Under the pieces are notes generated by a model. The model had not been told where the DNA came from, searched no databases, and was given only the letters and a program-made list of their open reading frames with translations. This document shows, piece after piece, positions 33,746 through 42,633 of a DNA stretch of 64,000 bases. The DNA is taken from positions 57,292 to 121,291 of the forward strand of contig NZ_BAUA01000161.1 in assembly GCF_000710915.1 (NCBI RefSeq). Reading direction: 5' to 3'. Positions within the stretch are counted from its first letter, which is position 1; each line of letters starts with the position of its first letter. The position numbers and the translations under genes are program-made. The DNA comes from Nocardia brasiliensis IFM 10847. GTDB taxonomy: Bacteria; Actinomycetota; Actinomycetes; Mycobacteriales; Mycobacteriaceae.

Positions 33746-34295
33746 GGCCGATATTTCCCTCTTTCTGTGGTGCCGCCTTCGTCGATTGCTCCGCCGCAAT
33801 CAACTCGTTGAGCCAGCGCACTTCGCGCTCGCTTGATTCGAGTCCGAGCTGATGGAGCTGCCGGGTATAGCGATCGAGCGACCCACTGGCCCGCTTGATC
33901 GCCTCCCGCAGCCCTTCTCGGCGCTCTTCGACCTGGCGCCGCCTGCCCTCCAGAATCCGCATCCGCGCTTCCGCGGGGGTGCGGCTGAAAAAGGCGAGGT
34001 GCACGCCGAAGCCGTCGTCTGTGTAGTTCTGCGGTCCGGTGTCGGCCAGCAGTTCGCTGAACCGCTCCCGGCCCGCAGGCGTCAGTTGGTAGACCCGGCG
34101 CGCACGGCGCGCGACCACGCCCGCCGGGATCTCCTCCGCGATCAACCCGTCGGACTGCATGCGGCGCAGCGTGGGGTAGAGCGACCCGTAGGAGAAGGCA
34201 CGAAACGCACCGAGCAGGCCGGTCAGCCGCTTGCGCAGCTCGTAGCCGTGCATGGGCGATTCGAGGAGCAGCCCGAGGATTGCCAGCTCGAGCAC
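33738..34295 (-). CDS. PadR-family regulator coupled to ino1
   Basis: 185 residues. N-terminal PadR winged helix (LAILGLLLESPMHGYELRKRL, FSYGSLYPTLRRMQSDGLIA, RRVYQLTPAGRERF) and a C-terminal coiled helical dimerisation region (RILEGRRRQVEERREGLREAI). GTG 34295 with a perfect GGAGGT site 8 nt upstream. It overlaps ino1 by 8 nt. Mycobacteria have the same pair (Rv0047c-Rv0046c). A 7-3-7 inverted repeat 56 nt upstream is a probable own operator, which would put inositol synthesis under its control. Confidence 0.92.
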   Translation of the reverse strand: MLELAILGLLLESPMHGYELRKRLTGLLGAFRAFSYGSLYPTLRRMQSDGLIAEEIPAGVVARRARRVYQLTPAGRERFSELLADTGPQNYTDDGFGVHLAFFSRTPAEARMRILEGRRRQVEERREGLREAIKRASGSLDRYTRQLHQLGLESSEREVRWLNELIAAEQSTKAAPQKEGNIGHE

Positions 34296-34350
34296 CGGGC
34301 TTCACCTCCCTGACTATGTACAGACCTAACTGATGGATGCGACTCCAAAC

Positions 34351-34395
34351 TATATCGGAGCGATATAACCGCGCACAGCCCCGCTCGATATAACC
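34351..34395. promoter_or_regulatory. candidate PadR operator plus half-site
   Basis: TATATCG-GAG-CGATATA (34351-34367) is a perfect inverted repeat. CGATATAACC is repeated at 34361-34370 and 34386-34395. Both lie in the 170-nt gap between the divergent PadR and DUF5318 genes. PadR proteins often bind AT-rich dyads of this size, so the site may control PadR-ino1 and the opposite operon; binding is inferred. Confidence 0.6.
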
Positions 34396-34465
34396 CGCGA
34401 TCTACCGGCTTTCTCATACCCCTGAGCCGGGGCACCCCCTCGGCAACACCGCTACTCTGGTTCTC

Positions 34466-34885
34466 GTGCGAATCCAGCGACAAGTGGTCGACTACGCCCT
34501 CCGGCGGCGATCTCTGCTGGCCGACGTGTACGCGGGCCGTGTCGATGTCGCCGAGGTATGTGATGCGAATCCCTATCTCCTGCGTGCGGCGAAGTTCCAT
34601 GGTCGGGGGAGCGAGGTCACATGCCCGATCTGCCGGAAAGAACAGCTCACGCTTGTATCTTGGGTCTACGGCGACGGCCTGGGACCGATGGCGGGTTCGG
34701 CTCGCACCCCGGAGGAGCTGGCGCGTCTCGATGAGACTCGCGAAGAGTTCTCGGTCCATGTCGTCGAGGTATGCCGGTCCTGCAGCTGGAATCATCTGGT
34801 GCAGTCCTACGTGCTCGGCACCGCGCCGGCGCCTACCCGCCGCCGCACCGGGACCCGAGCCAACCGGCGCACCGCAGCCGAATGA
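34466..34885 (+). CDS. DUF5318 zinc-binding protein (Rv0049-like)
   Basis: 139 residues, GTG 34466. Two CxxC pairs, CPIC (residue ~53) and CRSC (~103), probably hold one zinc ion. The N-terminus QRQVVDYALRRRSLLADVYAGR and the central CDANPYLLRAAKFHG segment match from memory the conserved mycobacterial protein next to ponA1. Basic C-terminal tail. Function unknown; its constant place between PadR-ino1 and ponA1 suggests a link to envelope growth. Confidence 0.87.
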   Translation: MRIQRQVVDYALRRRSLLADVYAGRVDVAEVCDANPYLLRAAKFHGRGSEVTCPICRKEQLTLVSWVYGDGLGPMAGSARTPEELARLDETREEFSVHVVEVCRSCSWNHLVQSYVLGTAPAPTRRRTGTRANRRTAAE

Positions 34886-34997
34886 AGTGCCTGGTCATCT
34901 GCCCGTCGGGTGACTCGCGGAGCCGAACCGGGTCCGCCGCGGTCCGCGTGACCGCACCGAGCCACCAGCAACGTCACGAGTTATGGAGATCTTGTCA

Positions 34998-37730
34998 GTG
35001 AATTCGCCCTACGAGACTTCCCCCTACGGCGATGACCCGAACGGCGGCCGTGCTCCACGGAGTTCACATCCAGGTCCCAACCCGTACCAGAACCCCCGTC
35101 CCGGGCCGCCGCCCGGCGCACGTCCTGGTCCGCCGCCGCAGCGTCCGGCCCCGTACCCGGGCGAGCTGCGTGGCCCGCAGCCACAGCGCCGCCCCGGCCC
35201 GCCACCGCCACCGCAGCAGCGGCCGCCGCAAGGGGGGCGTCCCGCGCCCGGCGCGCCGAACGGACCGCAGGCGACCCAGCGCATCGAACGCTCCAACTTG
35301 CCCAACAACGCGGTGGCCGAACGCAATCGGCGCGGCGCCCCGCCCACCGGCCCGCGTCCGGCCGAACGGGCCCGCCGCGTCGGCGACCCGGCCAACGGCA
35401 CCGGCGAACGGCGCAAGACCGCGGGCGGACCGCCCTCCGGCCCGCCGCCGCGACGCAACGGCGGCTCCGGTGACGGTTCCGGCGGTGGCTCCGGCAAGCG
35501 TCCGGGGCAGAAGAAGAAATCACCGTGGCGGATCGTGCGGCGCGTCATCTACGTGCTGATCGCGATGATGATCCTGATCCCCAGCGGCGTCTTCCTGATC
35601 GCGTACACGACAGTGTCGGTACCCCAGCCGCAGGATCTCAAAACCAATCAGGTGGCGACCATCCTCGCCGCCGACGGCGAGTCGGTGATCAGCAAAGTCG
35701 TTCCGCCGGAAGGCAACCGGACCGACGTCACGATCGACAAGATCCCGCCGCACGTGCGGTACGCGGTGATGGCCGCCGAGGACCGGGACTTCTACTCCAA
35801 CCCGGGCTTCTCGATCTCCGGTTTCGCGCGCGCGGCCCGGGACAACGTCCTCGGCCGGGAGAGCGCGGGCGGTGGTTCGACGATCACCCAGCAGTACGTG
35901 AAGAACGCACTCGTCGGTGACGAGCGCTCGCTCACCCGCAAGATGCGCGAACTGGTCATCTCGGCCAAGATGGCGCGCCAGTGGAGCAAGGACGAGATCC
36001 TCGCCGCGTACCTGAACACCATCTACTTCGGTCGCGGCGCGTACGGCATCGATGCCGCGGCCAAGGCCTACTTCGGCAAGCCGGTGCAGGACCTCACGCC
36101 CGCCGAGGGCGCGGTGCTCGCCGCCACCATCCAGCAGCCGTCCGGTCTGGACCCGGAGAAGAACCCGGAGGGTGCGAAGACCCGCTGGAACTACGTGCTC
36201 GACGGCATGGTCTCCGGCGGCAACCTCTCCGCCGCCGACCGGCAGGCGATGCAGTACCCGCAGGTGGTCCCCGTCGCGACGACCAAGGACAAGACCCTCG
36301 ACACCGGCCCGGAGGGCCTGATCAAGTCGCAGGTGCTCAAAGAGCTGACCGCGGAAGGCATCAGCGAGCAGCAGCTCAACACCGCGGGTCTGTCGATCAC
36401 CACGACGATCGACCCGAAGGCGCAGAAGGCCGCAGTCGACGCGGCGCAGAAGAAGATGCAGGGCGAGCCGGAACAGCTGCGCACCGCGGTCGTTTCGGTG
36501 GATCCGAAGACCGGCGCGGTGCGCGCGTACTACGGCGGTGAGGACGGCCAGGGCTGGGACTTCGCCAACGCGGGCCTGCAGCCGGGTTCGTCGTTCAAGG
36601 TGTTCGGTCTGGCGGCGAACCTGGAGCAGGGCGTGCCGCTGTCGCAGCTGTACGACAGCTCGCCGCTCACGGTGAACGGCATCAAGATCACCAACGTGGA
36701 GGGCGAGCAGTGCGGTATGTGCACCATCGCCGAGGCGCTGAAGCGCTCGCTGAACACCAGCTTCTACCGGATGCAGATCGATATGGGCAACGGCCCGAAG
36801 AAGATCGCGGATATGGCGCACAAGCTCGGCATCCCGGAAGCCATTCCCGGCGTGCCGAAGACGCTGACCGAGCCGGACGGCTCCGGTCCGAACAACGGCA
36901 TCGTGCTGGGCCAGTACCAGGTGCGCGCGCTCGACATGGCTTCGGCCTACGCCACTTTGGCCGCGTCGGGCACCTATCACAAGCCGCACTTCGTGCAGAA
37001 GGTCGTCACCGCCGACGGTCAGGTGCTGCTCGATCGCGGCGAGGTCGCGGGCGAGCCGCGCGTCTCGGCCGCGGTGGCCGACAACGTCACCGCCGCGATG
37101 AAGCCGATCGCGGCCTGGTCGCGCAACCACAACCTGGCCGGTGGCCGGGAGTCGGCCAGCAAGACCGGTACCGCCCAGCTCGGCGACACCGGGGAGAACA
37201 AGGACGCCTGGATGGTCGGCTACACCCCGTCGCTGTCCACCGCGGTCTGGGTCGGCAGCGTGGACGATTCGCCGCTGCGCAACTACGGCGGCGGCATGAT
37301 CTACGGTTCGGGCCTGCCCTCCGACATCTGGAAGGCCACGATGGACGGCGCCCTGCAGGGCACGCAGAACGAGACCTTCCCGAAGCCCGCCCCGATCAAG
37401 GGCCAAGCGGGCGTGCCGGAGTGGTCGGCGCCGTACACCCCGCCGTCGACCACCGAAGCGCCGTCGATCCTGCCGCCGATCTACATCCCGCCGACGATCG
37501 ACACCCCGTTCGGCCCGATTCCACTGCCGGGCGGCCAGCCGCGGCCACAGCAACAACAACAGCAGCAGCCGCGCAACGAGCAGCCCGAGAAGCCGGACGC
37601 CGGTCCGCTCCCGGGCCAGCCGGTGGCTCCTTCGGACGGATCGTCGCCGACCGCCACCGGTGCGCCGCGCCCGGGCACCAACGGGCAGGGCGATACGAAC
37701 GGAACTCCCCCGACCGCGCGCAGCAGGTAG
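34998..37730 (+). CDS. ponA1: class A penicillin-binding protein PonA1-like
   Basis: 910 residues. A ~165-residue cytoplasmic Pro/Arg/Gly-rich tail, a membrane helix (~185-205), GT51 domain (Glu 261 in EDRDFYSN; GGGSTITQQYVKNAL), transpeptidase domain with Ser 531 xxLys 534 (GSSFKVF), SLN at 584-586 and KTG at 722-724, and a long Pro/Gln-rich C-terminus. It makes and cross-links peptidoglycan at growth sites. GTG 34998 is used as GGAG lies 9 nt upstream, while ATG 34983 has none. The syntenic position (between DUF5318 and GT87 genes) supports the ponA1 name over the copy at 29033. Confidence 0.93.
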   Translation: MNSPYETSPYGDDPNGGRAPRSSHPGPNPYQNPRPGPPPGARPGPPPQRPAPYPGELRGPQPQRRPGPPPPPQQRPPQGGRPAPGAPNGPQATQRIERSNLPNNAVAERNRRGAPPTGPRPAERARRVGDPANGTGERRKTAGGPPSGPPPRRNGGSGDGSGGGSGKRPGQKKKSPWRIVRRVIYVLIAMMILIPSGVFLIAYTTVSVPQPQDLKTNQVATILAADGESVISKVVPPEGNRTDVTIDKIPPHVRYAVMAAEDRDFYSNPGFSISGFARAARDNVLGRESAGGGSTITQQYVKNALVGDERSLTRKMRELVISAKMARQWSKDEILAAYLNTIYFGRGAYGIDAAAKAYFGKPVQDLTPAEGAVLAATIQQPSGLDPEKNPEGAKTRWNYVLDGMVSGGNLSAADRQAMQYPQVVPVATTKDKTLDTGPEGLIKSQVLKELTAEGISEQQLNTAGLSITTTIDPKAQKAAVDAAQKKMQGEPEQLRTAVVSVDPKTGAVRAYYGGEDGQGWDFANAGLQPGSSFKVFGLAANLEQGVPLSQLYDSSPLTVNGIKITNVEGEQCGMCTIAEALKRSLNTSFYRMQIDMGNGPKKIADMAHKLGIPEAIPGVPKTLTEPDGSGPNNGIVLGQYQVRALDMASAYATLAASGTYHKPHFVQKVVTADGQVLLDRGEVAGEPRVSAAVADNVTAAMKPIAAWSRNHNLAGGRESASKTGTAQLGDTGENKDAWMVGYTPSLSTAVWVGSVDDSPLRNYGGGMIYGSGLPSDIWKATMDGALQGTQNETFPKPAPIKGQAGVPEWSAPYTPPSTTEAPSILPPIYIPPTIDTPFGPIPLPGGQPRPQQQQQQQPRNEQPEKPDAGPLPGQPVAPSDGSSPTATGAPRPGTNGQGDTNGTPPTARSR

Positions 37731-37758
37731 GTCTGGTCGAGTGACCAGGGGGGAACAG

Positions 37759-39579
37759 GTGCGCGACGCACCCGACGGCGATCGCCCGGTAGCCTCGGGT
37801 GCCGTGACTGATCAGCAGCTGGTGGATCAGCGGGCGAACGGGAGCGGACCGCACGCGAGTGAGGCGCCTTCCGGCACGGCGTATTACGTCGCCCCCGGCC
37901 CGCTCGCGCCGGACCTGCGCTCGGCCGACGCCCGCGATCGGCCCAGTCGCAACGACTCGCTGACCGCGCAGCTGTCCACGGTGATCGGCGGTCCGGTCGG
38001 CGAGCACGCGCTGATCGGCCGCGCCCGGTTCTGGACGCCGATGCGCGTGCTGCTGGCCTTCACGGTCGTGTTCCTGGCGTTCGGCTGGTTCGGCAAGGCG
38101 GGCTGCATCCAGCAGACCACCACCGCCGACGGCGCGCTCACGCTCGATTGGAACAACGGCCGCCAGTACGTCGCGATGTGCTATTCGGACACCGTGCCGC
38201 TGTACGGGGCAGAGCGGTTGAACGAGGGCGCGTTCCCCTACAAGAAGTTCTGGATCGAGCAAACCCCCGATGGCGGCCGCGAGACGAGGTACATGGAGTA
38301 TCCGGTGCTGTCCGGTCTCTACCAGTACCTGTCGATGCGGATCGCCAAGGCCTGGGACATGACGCCGCTGCCGGGCGCGTTGCAGGTGGTGATCTACTTC
38401 AACGTCGTCGCGATCGGCCTCGCGCTCGCCTGGCTGGTCACGGTGTGGGCGACCGCGCAACTGGCCGGGCGCCGGGTGTGGGACACGGCGCTGGTCGCCT
38501 GTTCGCCGCTGGTGATCGTGCACATCTTCACCAATTTCGACGCGCTGGCAACGGCTTTGGCCGCGACCGGCCTGCTGGCCTGGGCCCGCAGGCGACCCGC
38601 GCTGGCCGGGTTGCTGCTCGGGCTCGGCGGCGCCGCCAAGCTGTATCCACTGCTGTTGCTCGGCCCGATCGTGCTGCTGTGCCTGCGCACCGATCCCATG
38701 CAGCGCATGCCGAGCACTCAGGCCGGACTGCGGCTGCGCGATATCGACAGTGTCGCGGCCGCACTGGACTGGGTACGCGAAACGCCCTACCGCGTGCACC
38801 TGCTCGGCACGCGCCCGCTCGGCGCCGCAGCGGTCACCGTCGCGGCCGCGCTCGGCACCTGGATCGTGGTGAATCTGCCGATCGCCGCGCTGTACCCCAC
38901 CGGCTGGCGAGAGTTCTTCCGGCTCAACACCTCCCGGCACGCCGACCCGGACTCGATCTACAACGTGATCACCTCGTTCACCGGCTGGGCCGGTTTCGAC
39001 GGGCAACTCGCGCACGGCGAGCCGCCGGTGATCCTGAACGCGGTATCGCTGCTCGCGTTCATCGCGGCCTGCGTGGCGATCGGCTACATCGCGCTCACCG
39101 CACCGCAGCGCCCCCGGCTCGCGCAGCTCTGCTTCCTGGTGGTGGCGGCGTTCCTGCTGACGAACAAGGTGTGGAGCCCGCAGTATTCGCTGTGGCTGGT
39201 GCCGCTGGCCGTGCTCGCGCTGCCGCACCGCCGCATCCTGCTCGCCTGGATGACCATCGACGCCCTGGTCTGGGCGCCACGTATGTTCTACTACCTCGGT
39301 CTGGACAAGAAGGGCCTGCCCGAGCAGTGGTTCACCGGCACCGTCGTGCTGCGTGACCTCGCGGTGATCGCCTTGTGCGCCTTGATCGTTCGCCAGATCT
39401 ATCGCCCCGGCGAAGACCTGGTGCGCCGCGACTACGTGGACGACCCGATCGGCGGCATCGTCGACCGCGCGCCCGATCCGCTGCTGCCGTGGCTGCCCGA
39501 GGTGCTGCGGCCCCGGGTGGCGCCCACCCGCGAATGGCAGCCGCAGGTGGACGCGTCCGCTCAGTGGGTGCGCAGGTAG
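37759..39579 (+). CDS. GT87-family membrane glycosyltransferase (Rv0051-like)
   Basis: About 606 residues with ten or so membrane helices after a ~95-residue cytoplasmic tail. Typical of GT87 polyprenyl-phosphomannose-dependent mannosyltransferases: the first loop after TM1 is acidic and aromatic (DWNNGRQYVAMCYSD; EYPVLSGLYQYLS), and the later TNKVWSPQYSLWLVPLA motif is conserved. It probably adds sugar to an envelope glycolipid. GTG 37759 has AGGGGGG upstream; GTG 37741 and 37804 are in frame. The 3' end overlaps the convergent TerD-fusion gene by 19 nt. Confidence 0.86.
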   Translation: MRDAPDGDRPVASGAVTDQQLVDQRANGSGPHASEAPSGTAYYVAPGPLAPDLRSADARDRPSRNDSLTAQLSTVIGGPVGEHALIGRARFWTPMRVLLAFTVVFLAFGWFGKAGCIQQTTTADGALTLDWNNGRQYVAMCYSDTVPLYGAERLNEGAFPYKKFWIEQTPDGGRETRYMEYPVLSGLYQYLSMRIAKAWDMTPLPGALQVVIYFNVVAIGLALAWLVTVWATAQLAGRRVWDTALVACSPLVIVHIFTNFDALATALAATGLLAWARRRPALAGLLLGLGGAAKLYPLLLLGPIVLLCLRTDPMQRMPSTQAGLRLRDIDSVAAALDWVRETPYRVHLLGTRPLGAAAVTVAAALGTWIVVNLPIAALYPTGWREFFRLNTSRHADPDSIYNVITSFTGWAGFDGQLAHGEPPVILNAVSLLAFIAACVAIGYIALTAPQRPRLAQLCFLVVAAFLLTNKVWSPQYSLWLVPLAVLALPHRRILLAWMTIDALVWAPRMFYYLGLDKKGLPEQWFTGTVVLRDLAVIALCALIVRQIYRPGEDLVRRDYVDDPIGGIVDRAPDPLLPWLPEVLRPRVAPTREWQPQVDASAQWVRR

Positions 39580-41189
39580 CGCGCCAGCCGCTCCGGTTCC
39601 TGGATGAGCAGGTCCAGGTCGAGCTGCCACGGGCTGCCGGTCCACGGATCGAACAGCGGCGTCCCGGCCACGGTCGGCAGGTGCCGGCACGACTGCGAGA
39701 GCATCGCGACCGTGGTGTCGGTGGAGTCGGATTCGTCGCTGCCGACGATCACCGTGGACAACCCGATCAGGTCGCCGCGCATGATCAGCGAGCCGATCCG
39801 TTGCGCGTCCGAACTCTGGTAACCGTGCGGGAAGTCGGCCGCGATCAGGATCCGGTGTTCGCTCGGCGGGCTGCCCATTCCGCTGGTGAACGCGAGCTCG
39901 GCCAGTTCGGCGGCCTGGACCAGTTCCTGTAGCCGCGCCGAGATCTCCGTGTGGTCGGTGATCGGCGGACCGTGCAGCACCGGTGCGAGCGGCTCGGTGA
40001 AGCTGGTGAAGGCTCCGGTCAGATCGATGATGTCGACCACGGTGCGCCGGTCCGGCGCCGCGGTGAGCAGCCGAGCGAGCAGCGCGCCGACCACCGGCGC
40101 GACCGCCTGCGACGACTCGGTGTCGATCCACAGCGGCCGATTCAGCGGCACCGGAACGCAATACGGCACCCGCAGCGCACCGCGTTCTTGCGCGTACAGC
40201 TCACCGAGCCGGATGCCGTCGCTGGGCGCCACCGGTTTGTCCCACGCCGGCGCGTCCCAGGACGCCAGCGCGGGCGGCAACATCAGGTCGGCATCGGCGA
40301 GCTCGCGGATGAGCTGTTCGCTGTCGCGCTGATGATTTCGTTCGGCGGTGGCGATCAATTCGTCGTTGCGCTGCTGGGCGGCGCGGCGGGCCGCATCGGC
40401 GGCCGGAGTGTTCCTGATCGCGGGATCGGAAACAGCGGCGGACAATTCGTGATCGAGCCGTTTGGCCGCGTAGTCGCGCGCGGAGACCAGCGCCGCGGCC
40501 GAACGAGCGGCGTCCTCGAAGATCATCCACAGCCGTTCCAGGCCGTGCCCGACCTCCGTCGGCGTGGCGGTGACCGCGCGGGCCTCGCTCGCCATCGGAC
40601 CGGCCATGGTGTGCGCGACCGGGCCCGAGCGGGGCGCGTCGACCGGCTGTGGCACGTCACCGGTCTGCGCGGCCGAACCGGTCTGCGCGGCCGGATCGGC
40701 GGGCTCGTCCTCGACGTCGACGCCGTGCGCGCTCAGCAGCACCGCGAGCCCGCCCGCATAACCCTGTCCAACCGCGCGCAACCGCCACTCGGGCCCGCGC
40801 CGGTACACCTCCAGGCAGATCAGCGCCGCCTCACCCGCGGCCGGGCTCACCACGAATTCCGCTGCCGCCGAATCATTTTCGAACAGCGTCGCGGTCACCG
40901 TGCCGAGCCCGCCCGTCCGCGCGGGCACCGCCGGGTCGGCGCTGACCACCAGCAGCACCGCCTTGGCGTCGGCGCGGACCTCGGCGAGCGTGACGGTCAC
41001 CTCGGCGTCGGTCAGCGCCACGCCCGCGGTGGCGGGCTGGTTGTAGAAGACGAAATCGTCCGAGGAGAACACCTTCAGGTTCTCTGCTACCACCAGTGCC
41101 GAAACATCCAGTGCCGCTTCGGCGTGCGCGCCGAACCGGACGATATCGCCGGTCAGCGGCATGTTCTGACCGGCTTTGAGTTGAATCAC
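39561..41189 (-). CDS. TerD domain fused to FtsK-like domain lacking a P-loop
   Basis: 542 residues. Residues 1-165 are a TerD domain of the divergent type (VIQLKAGQNMPL, SSDDFVFYNQP, VYRRGPEWRLRAVGQGYAGG), without the DxDLDAS calcium motif. A Pro/Ala/Thr linker (~170-215) leads to a helical coil (~220-310; DYAAKRLDHELSAAV, RNHQRDSEQLIRELADADL). The last ~220 residues form an alpha/beta domain (PLWIDTE, RRTVVDIIDLTG, HRILIAADFPHG, GLSTVIVGSDESD) reminiscent of FtsK/SpoIIIE-like ATPases, but no Walker A GxxxxGK[ST] is present. Perhaps an inactive scaffold. GTG 41189 start, AAGGCAG upstream. 31 nt downstream of the double-TerD gene. Confidence 0.78.
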   Translation of the reverse strand: MIQLKAGQNMPLTGDIVRFGAHAEAALDVSALVVAENLKVFSSDDFVFYNQPATAGVALTDAEVTVTLAEVRADAKAVLLVVSADPAVPARTGGLGTVTATLFENDSAAAEFVVSPAAGEAALICLEVYRRGPEWRLRAVGQGYAGGLAVLLSAHGVDVEDEPADPAAQTGSAAQTGDVPQPVDAPRSGPVAHTMAGPMASEARAVTATPTEVGHGLERLWMIFEDAARSAAALVSARDYAAKRLDHELSAAVSDPAIRNTPAADAARRAAQQRNDELIATAERNHQRDSEQLIRELADADLMLPPALASWDAPAWDKPVAPSDGIRLGELYAQERGALRVPYCVPVPLNRPLWIDTESSQAVAPVVGALLARLLTAAPDRRTVVDIIDLTGAFTSFTEPLAPVLHGPPITDHTEISARLQELVQAAELAELAFTSGMGSPPSEHRILIAADFPHGYQSSDAQRIGSLIMRGDLIGLSTVIVGSDESDSTDTTVAMLSQSCRHLPTVAGTPLFDPWTGSPWQLDLDLLIQEPERLARYLRTH

Positions 41190-41220
41190 GTTGTCTGCCT
41201 TGCTGTCCGCGCTGCCGAAC

Positions 41221-42633
41221 TCAACCGTTCTGCAGGAACCGGCCGAGGTGCGGCATCGCCTCGCCCGGATGCTTGGCCGCGAAGCCTTCACCGAGCGCCT
41301 GCATCTTCCAGTCGTTGCCGACCCGGAAGACCTTGGCCATCGCCATCGCGGTGAACGGCATCCCGCCGGCCATCGTGTACCGGGCCAGTTCGGCGTTGTT
41401 GGAGCCATCGACCAAGCGGCAGAAGGCATTCTGGATCTGCTCGAAGGTGTGGCCCTTGTACGAGGTCACGATGAACACCAGCGTGCTCACGTGCGCCGGG
41501 ATGCGGGTGAGGTCGACCAGGATCACCTCGTCGTCGCCCTCGCCCTCACCGGTGAGGTTGTCGCCCTGGTGCCGGATAGAGCCGTCCTTGGAGGTCAGCT
41601 GCCCGTAGTAGGCGACGTCCACCGGGTTCATATCGGCGAACAACACCACCGACGCGTCGAGGTCGACGTCCACGGTGCGGTTGCCGAACATGCCGCGGCT
41701 CTTCACCGGATCCCAGCCGAGGCCCATCTTCACGAAGGTCAGGGCGGTACCGCCCTCCTTGCGCAAGGTGACCCGCTGTCCCTTGGTCAGGCTGACCGGG
41801 CGATCCTTGCTGAGGCTGACCTCGGCCGGCGGCTGCTGCGGGGGCGGCGCGACCGGTTGCCCCGGCTGCTGGAATCCCTGCGGCTGGCCGGGCGGCGGGT
41901 ACTGACCGCCCGGACCGGGCGGCGGCGGGTAGCCGGGCCCCGGCGGCGGGTAACCCGGGCCGGGCGGTGGGTAGCCGCCCTGCGCGAACTGCGGGTCCTG
42001 CTGCGTCGGATACGCGGGCGTGGTGGGCGGCGGGTAGTTCGGCTGCTGCTGCGGGGGCGGCGGCTGCGTCGGGTACGCGGGCGGCGGAGGCGGCGGCGGG
42101 GCAGCCTGGGCGGCGGGCTGCGACGGCGAATCGTCGACCGTCACGCCGTGGTCGGTGACCAGCGCGGCGAAACCGCCGGCGTAGCCCTGGCCGACGGCAC
42201 GCACCTTCCAGCTGCCCTGCCTGCGGTAGAGCTCGAGCGCGATCACGATCGACTCGCTGCTCAATCCGTCGATCTGGTACTCGTACAACCGATTACCGGC
42301 CGTGTCCGACACGATCGCGGTCGGCGCGGGGAACCGGCCGAAGTTGCTGTTCGCGTCGTCCAGCGTGATCACCGCGCGGATCTGATCGATCTCCGGCGGC
42401 ACGGCGTTCAACGACACCGCGAGCGAGGCGGGCTGTCCGGCCGGCGCGGGCTGCAGGTTCACCCCGGGGCCGCTCGGCTGGTTGAAAAAGACGAAGTCCG
42501 CGTCGGAGCGGACCTTGCCCGTTTCGGTGACCAGCAGCGCGGACAGATCCGCCGGCGCCGTGAGCTGGATGGACACCACCACGTCGTTCGTGGCCAACGG
42601 ACCGTTTTGGCCCTTGGCGAGTGTTGCGGACAA
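41221..42633 (-). CDS. double TerD protein with proline-rich linker
   Basis: 470 residues. TerD-like domain 1 (1-167) has DFVFFNQP and YRRQGSWKVRAVGQGYAGG but no DLDAS motif. A ~100-residue linker (170-270) of Pro, Gln, Tyr and Gly contains GYPPPGPG repeats. TerD domain 2 (~271-470) is canonical, with VDVDLDAS (321-328) and TGEGEGDDEVILVDL (361-375), the calcium-binding elements. The protein could bridge membrane or protein partners through a flexible arm. Start TTG 42633 with GAAGGG 6 nt upstream. Divergent from the AIM24 operon. Confidence 0.86.
   Translation of the reverse strand: MSATLAKGQNGPLATNDVVVSIQLTAPADLSALLVTETGKVRSDADFVFFNQPSGPGVNLQPAPAGQPASLAVSLNAVPPEIDQIRAVITLDDANSNFGRFPAPTAIVSDTAGNRLYEYQIDGLSSESIVIALELYRRQGSWKVRAVGQGYAGGFAALVTDHGVTVDDSPSQPAAQAAPPPPPPPAYPTQPPPPQQQPNYPPPTTPAYPTQQDPQFAQGGYPPPGPGYPPPGPGYPPPPGPGGQYPPPGQPQGFQQPGQPVAPPPQQPPAEVSLSKDRPVSLTKGQRVTLRKEGGTALTFVKMGLGWDPVKSRGMFGNRTVDVDLDASVVLFADMNPVDVAYYGQLTSKDGSIRHQGDNLTGEGEGDDEVILVDLTRIPAHVSTLVFIVTSYKGHTFEQIQNAFCRLVDGSNNAELARYTMAGGMPFTAMAMAKVFRVGNDWKMQALGEGFAAKHPGEAMPHLGRFLQNG

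Noticed and set aside
35520..37559. Long minus-strand frame opposite ponA1
   Set aside because: Shadow of a highly biased coding gene; no start site or motif.
41880..41990. Short tandem repeats that look like a CRISPR or satellite
   Set aside because: They encode the GYPPPGPG repeats in the proline-rich linker of the double TerD protein and have no spacers.
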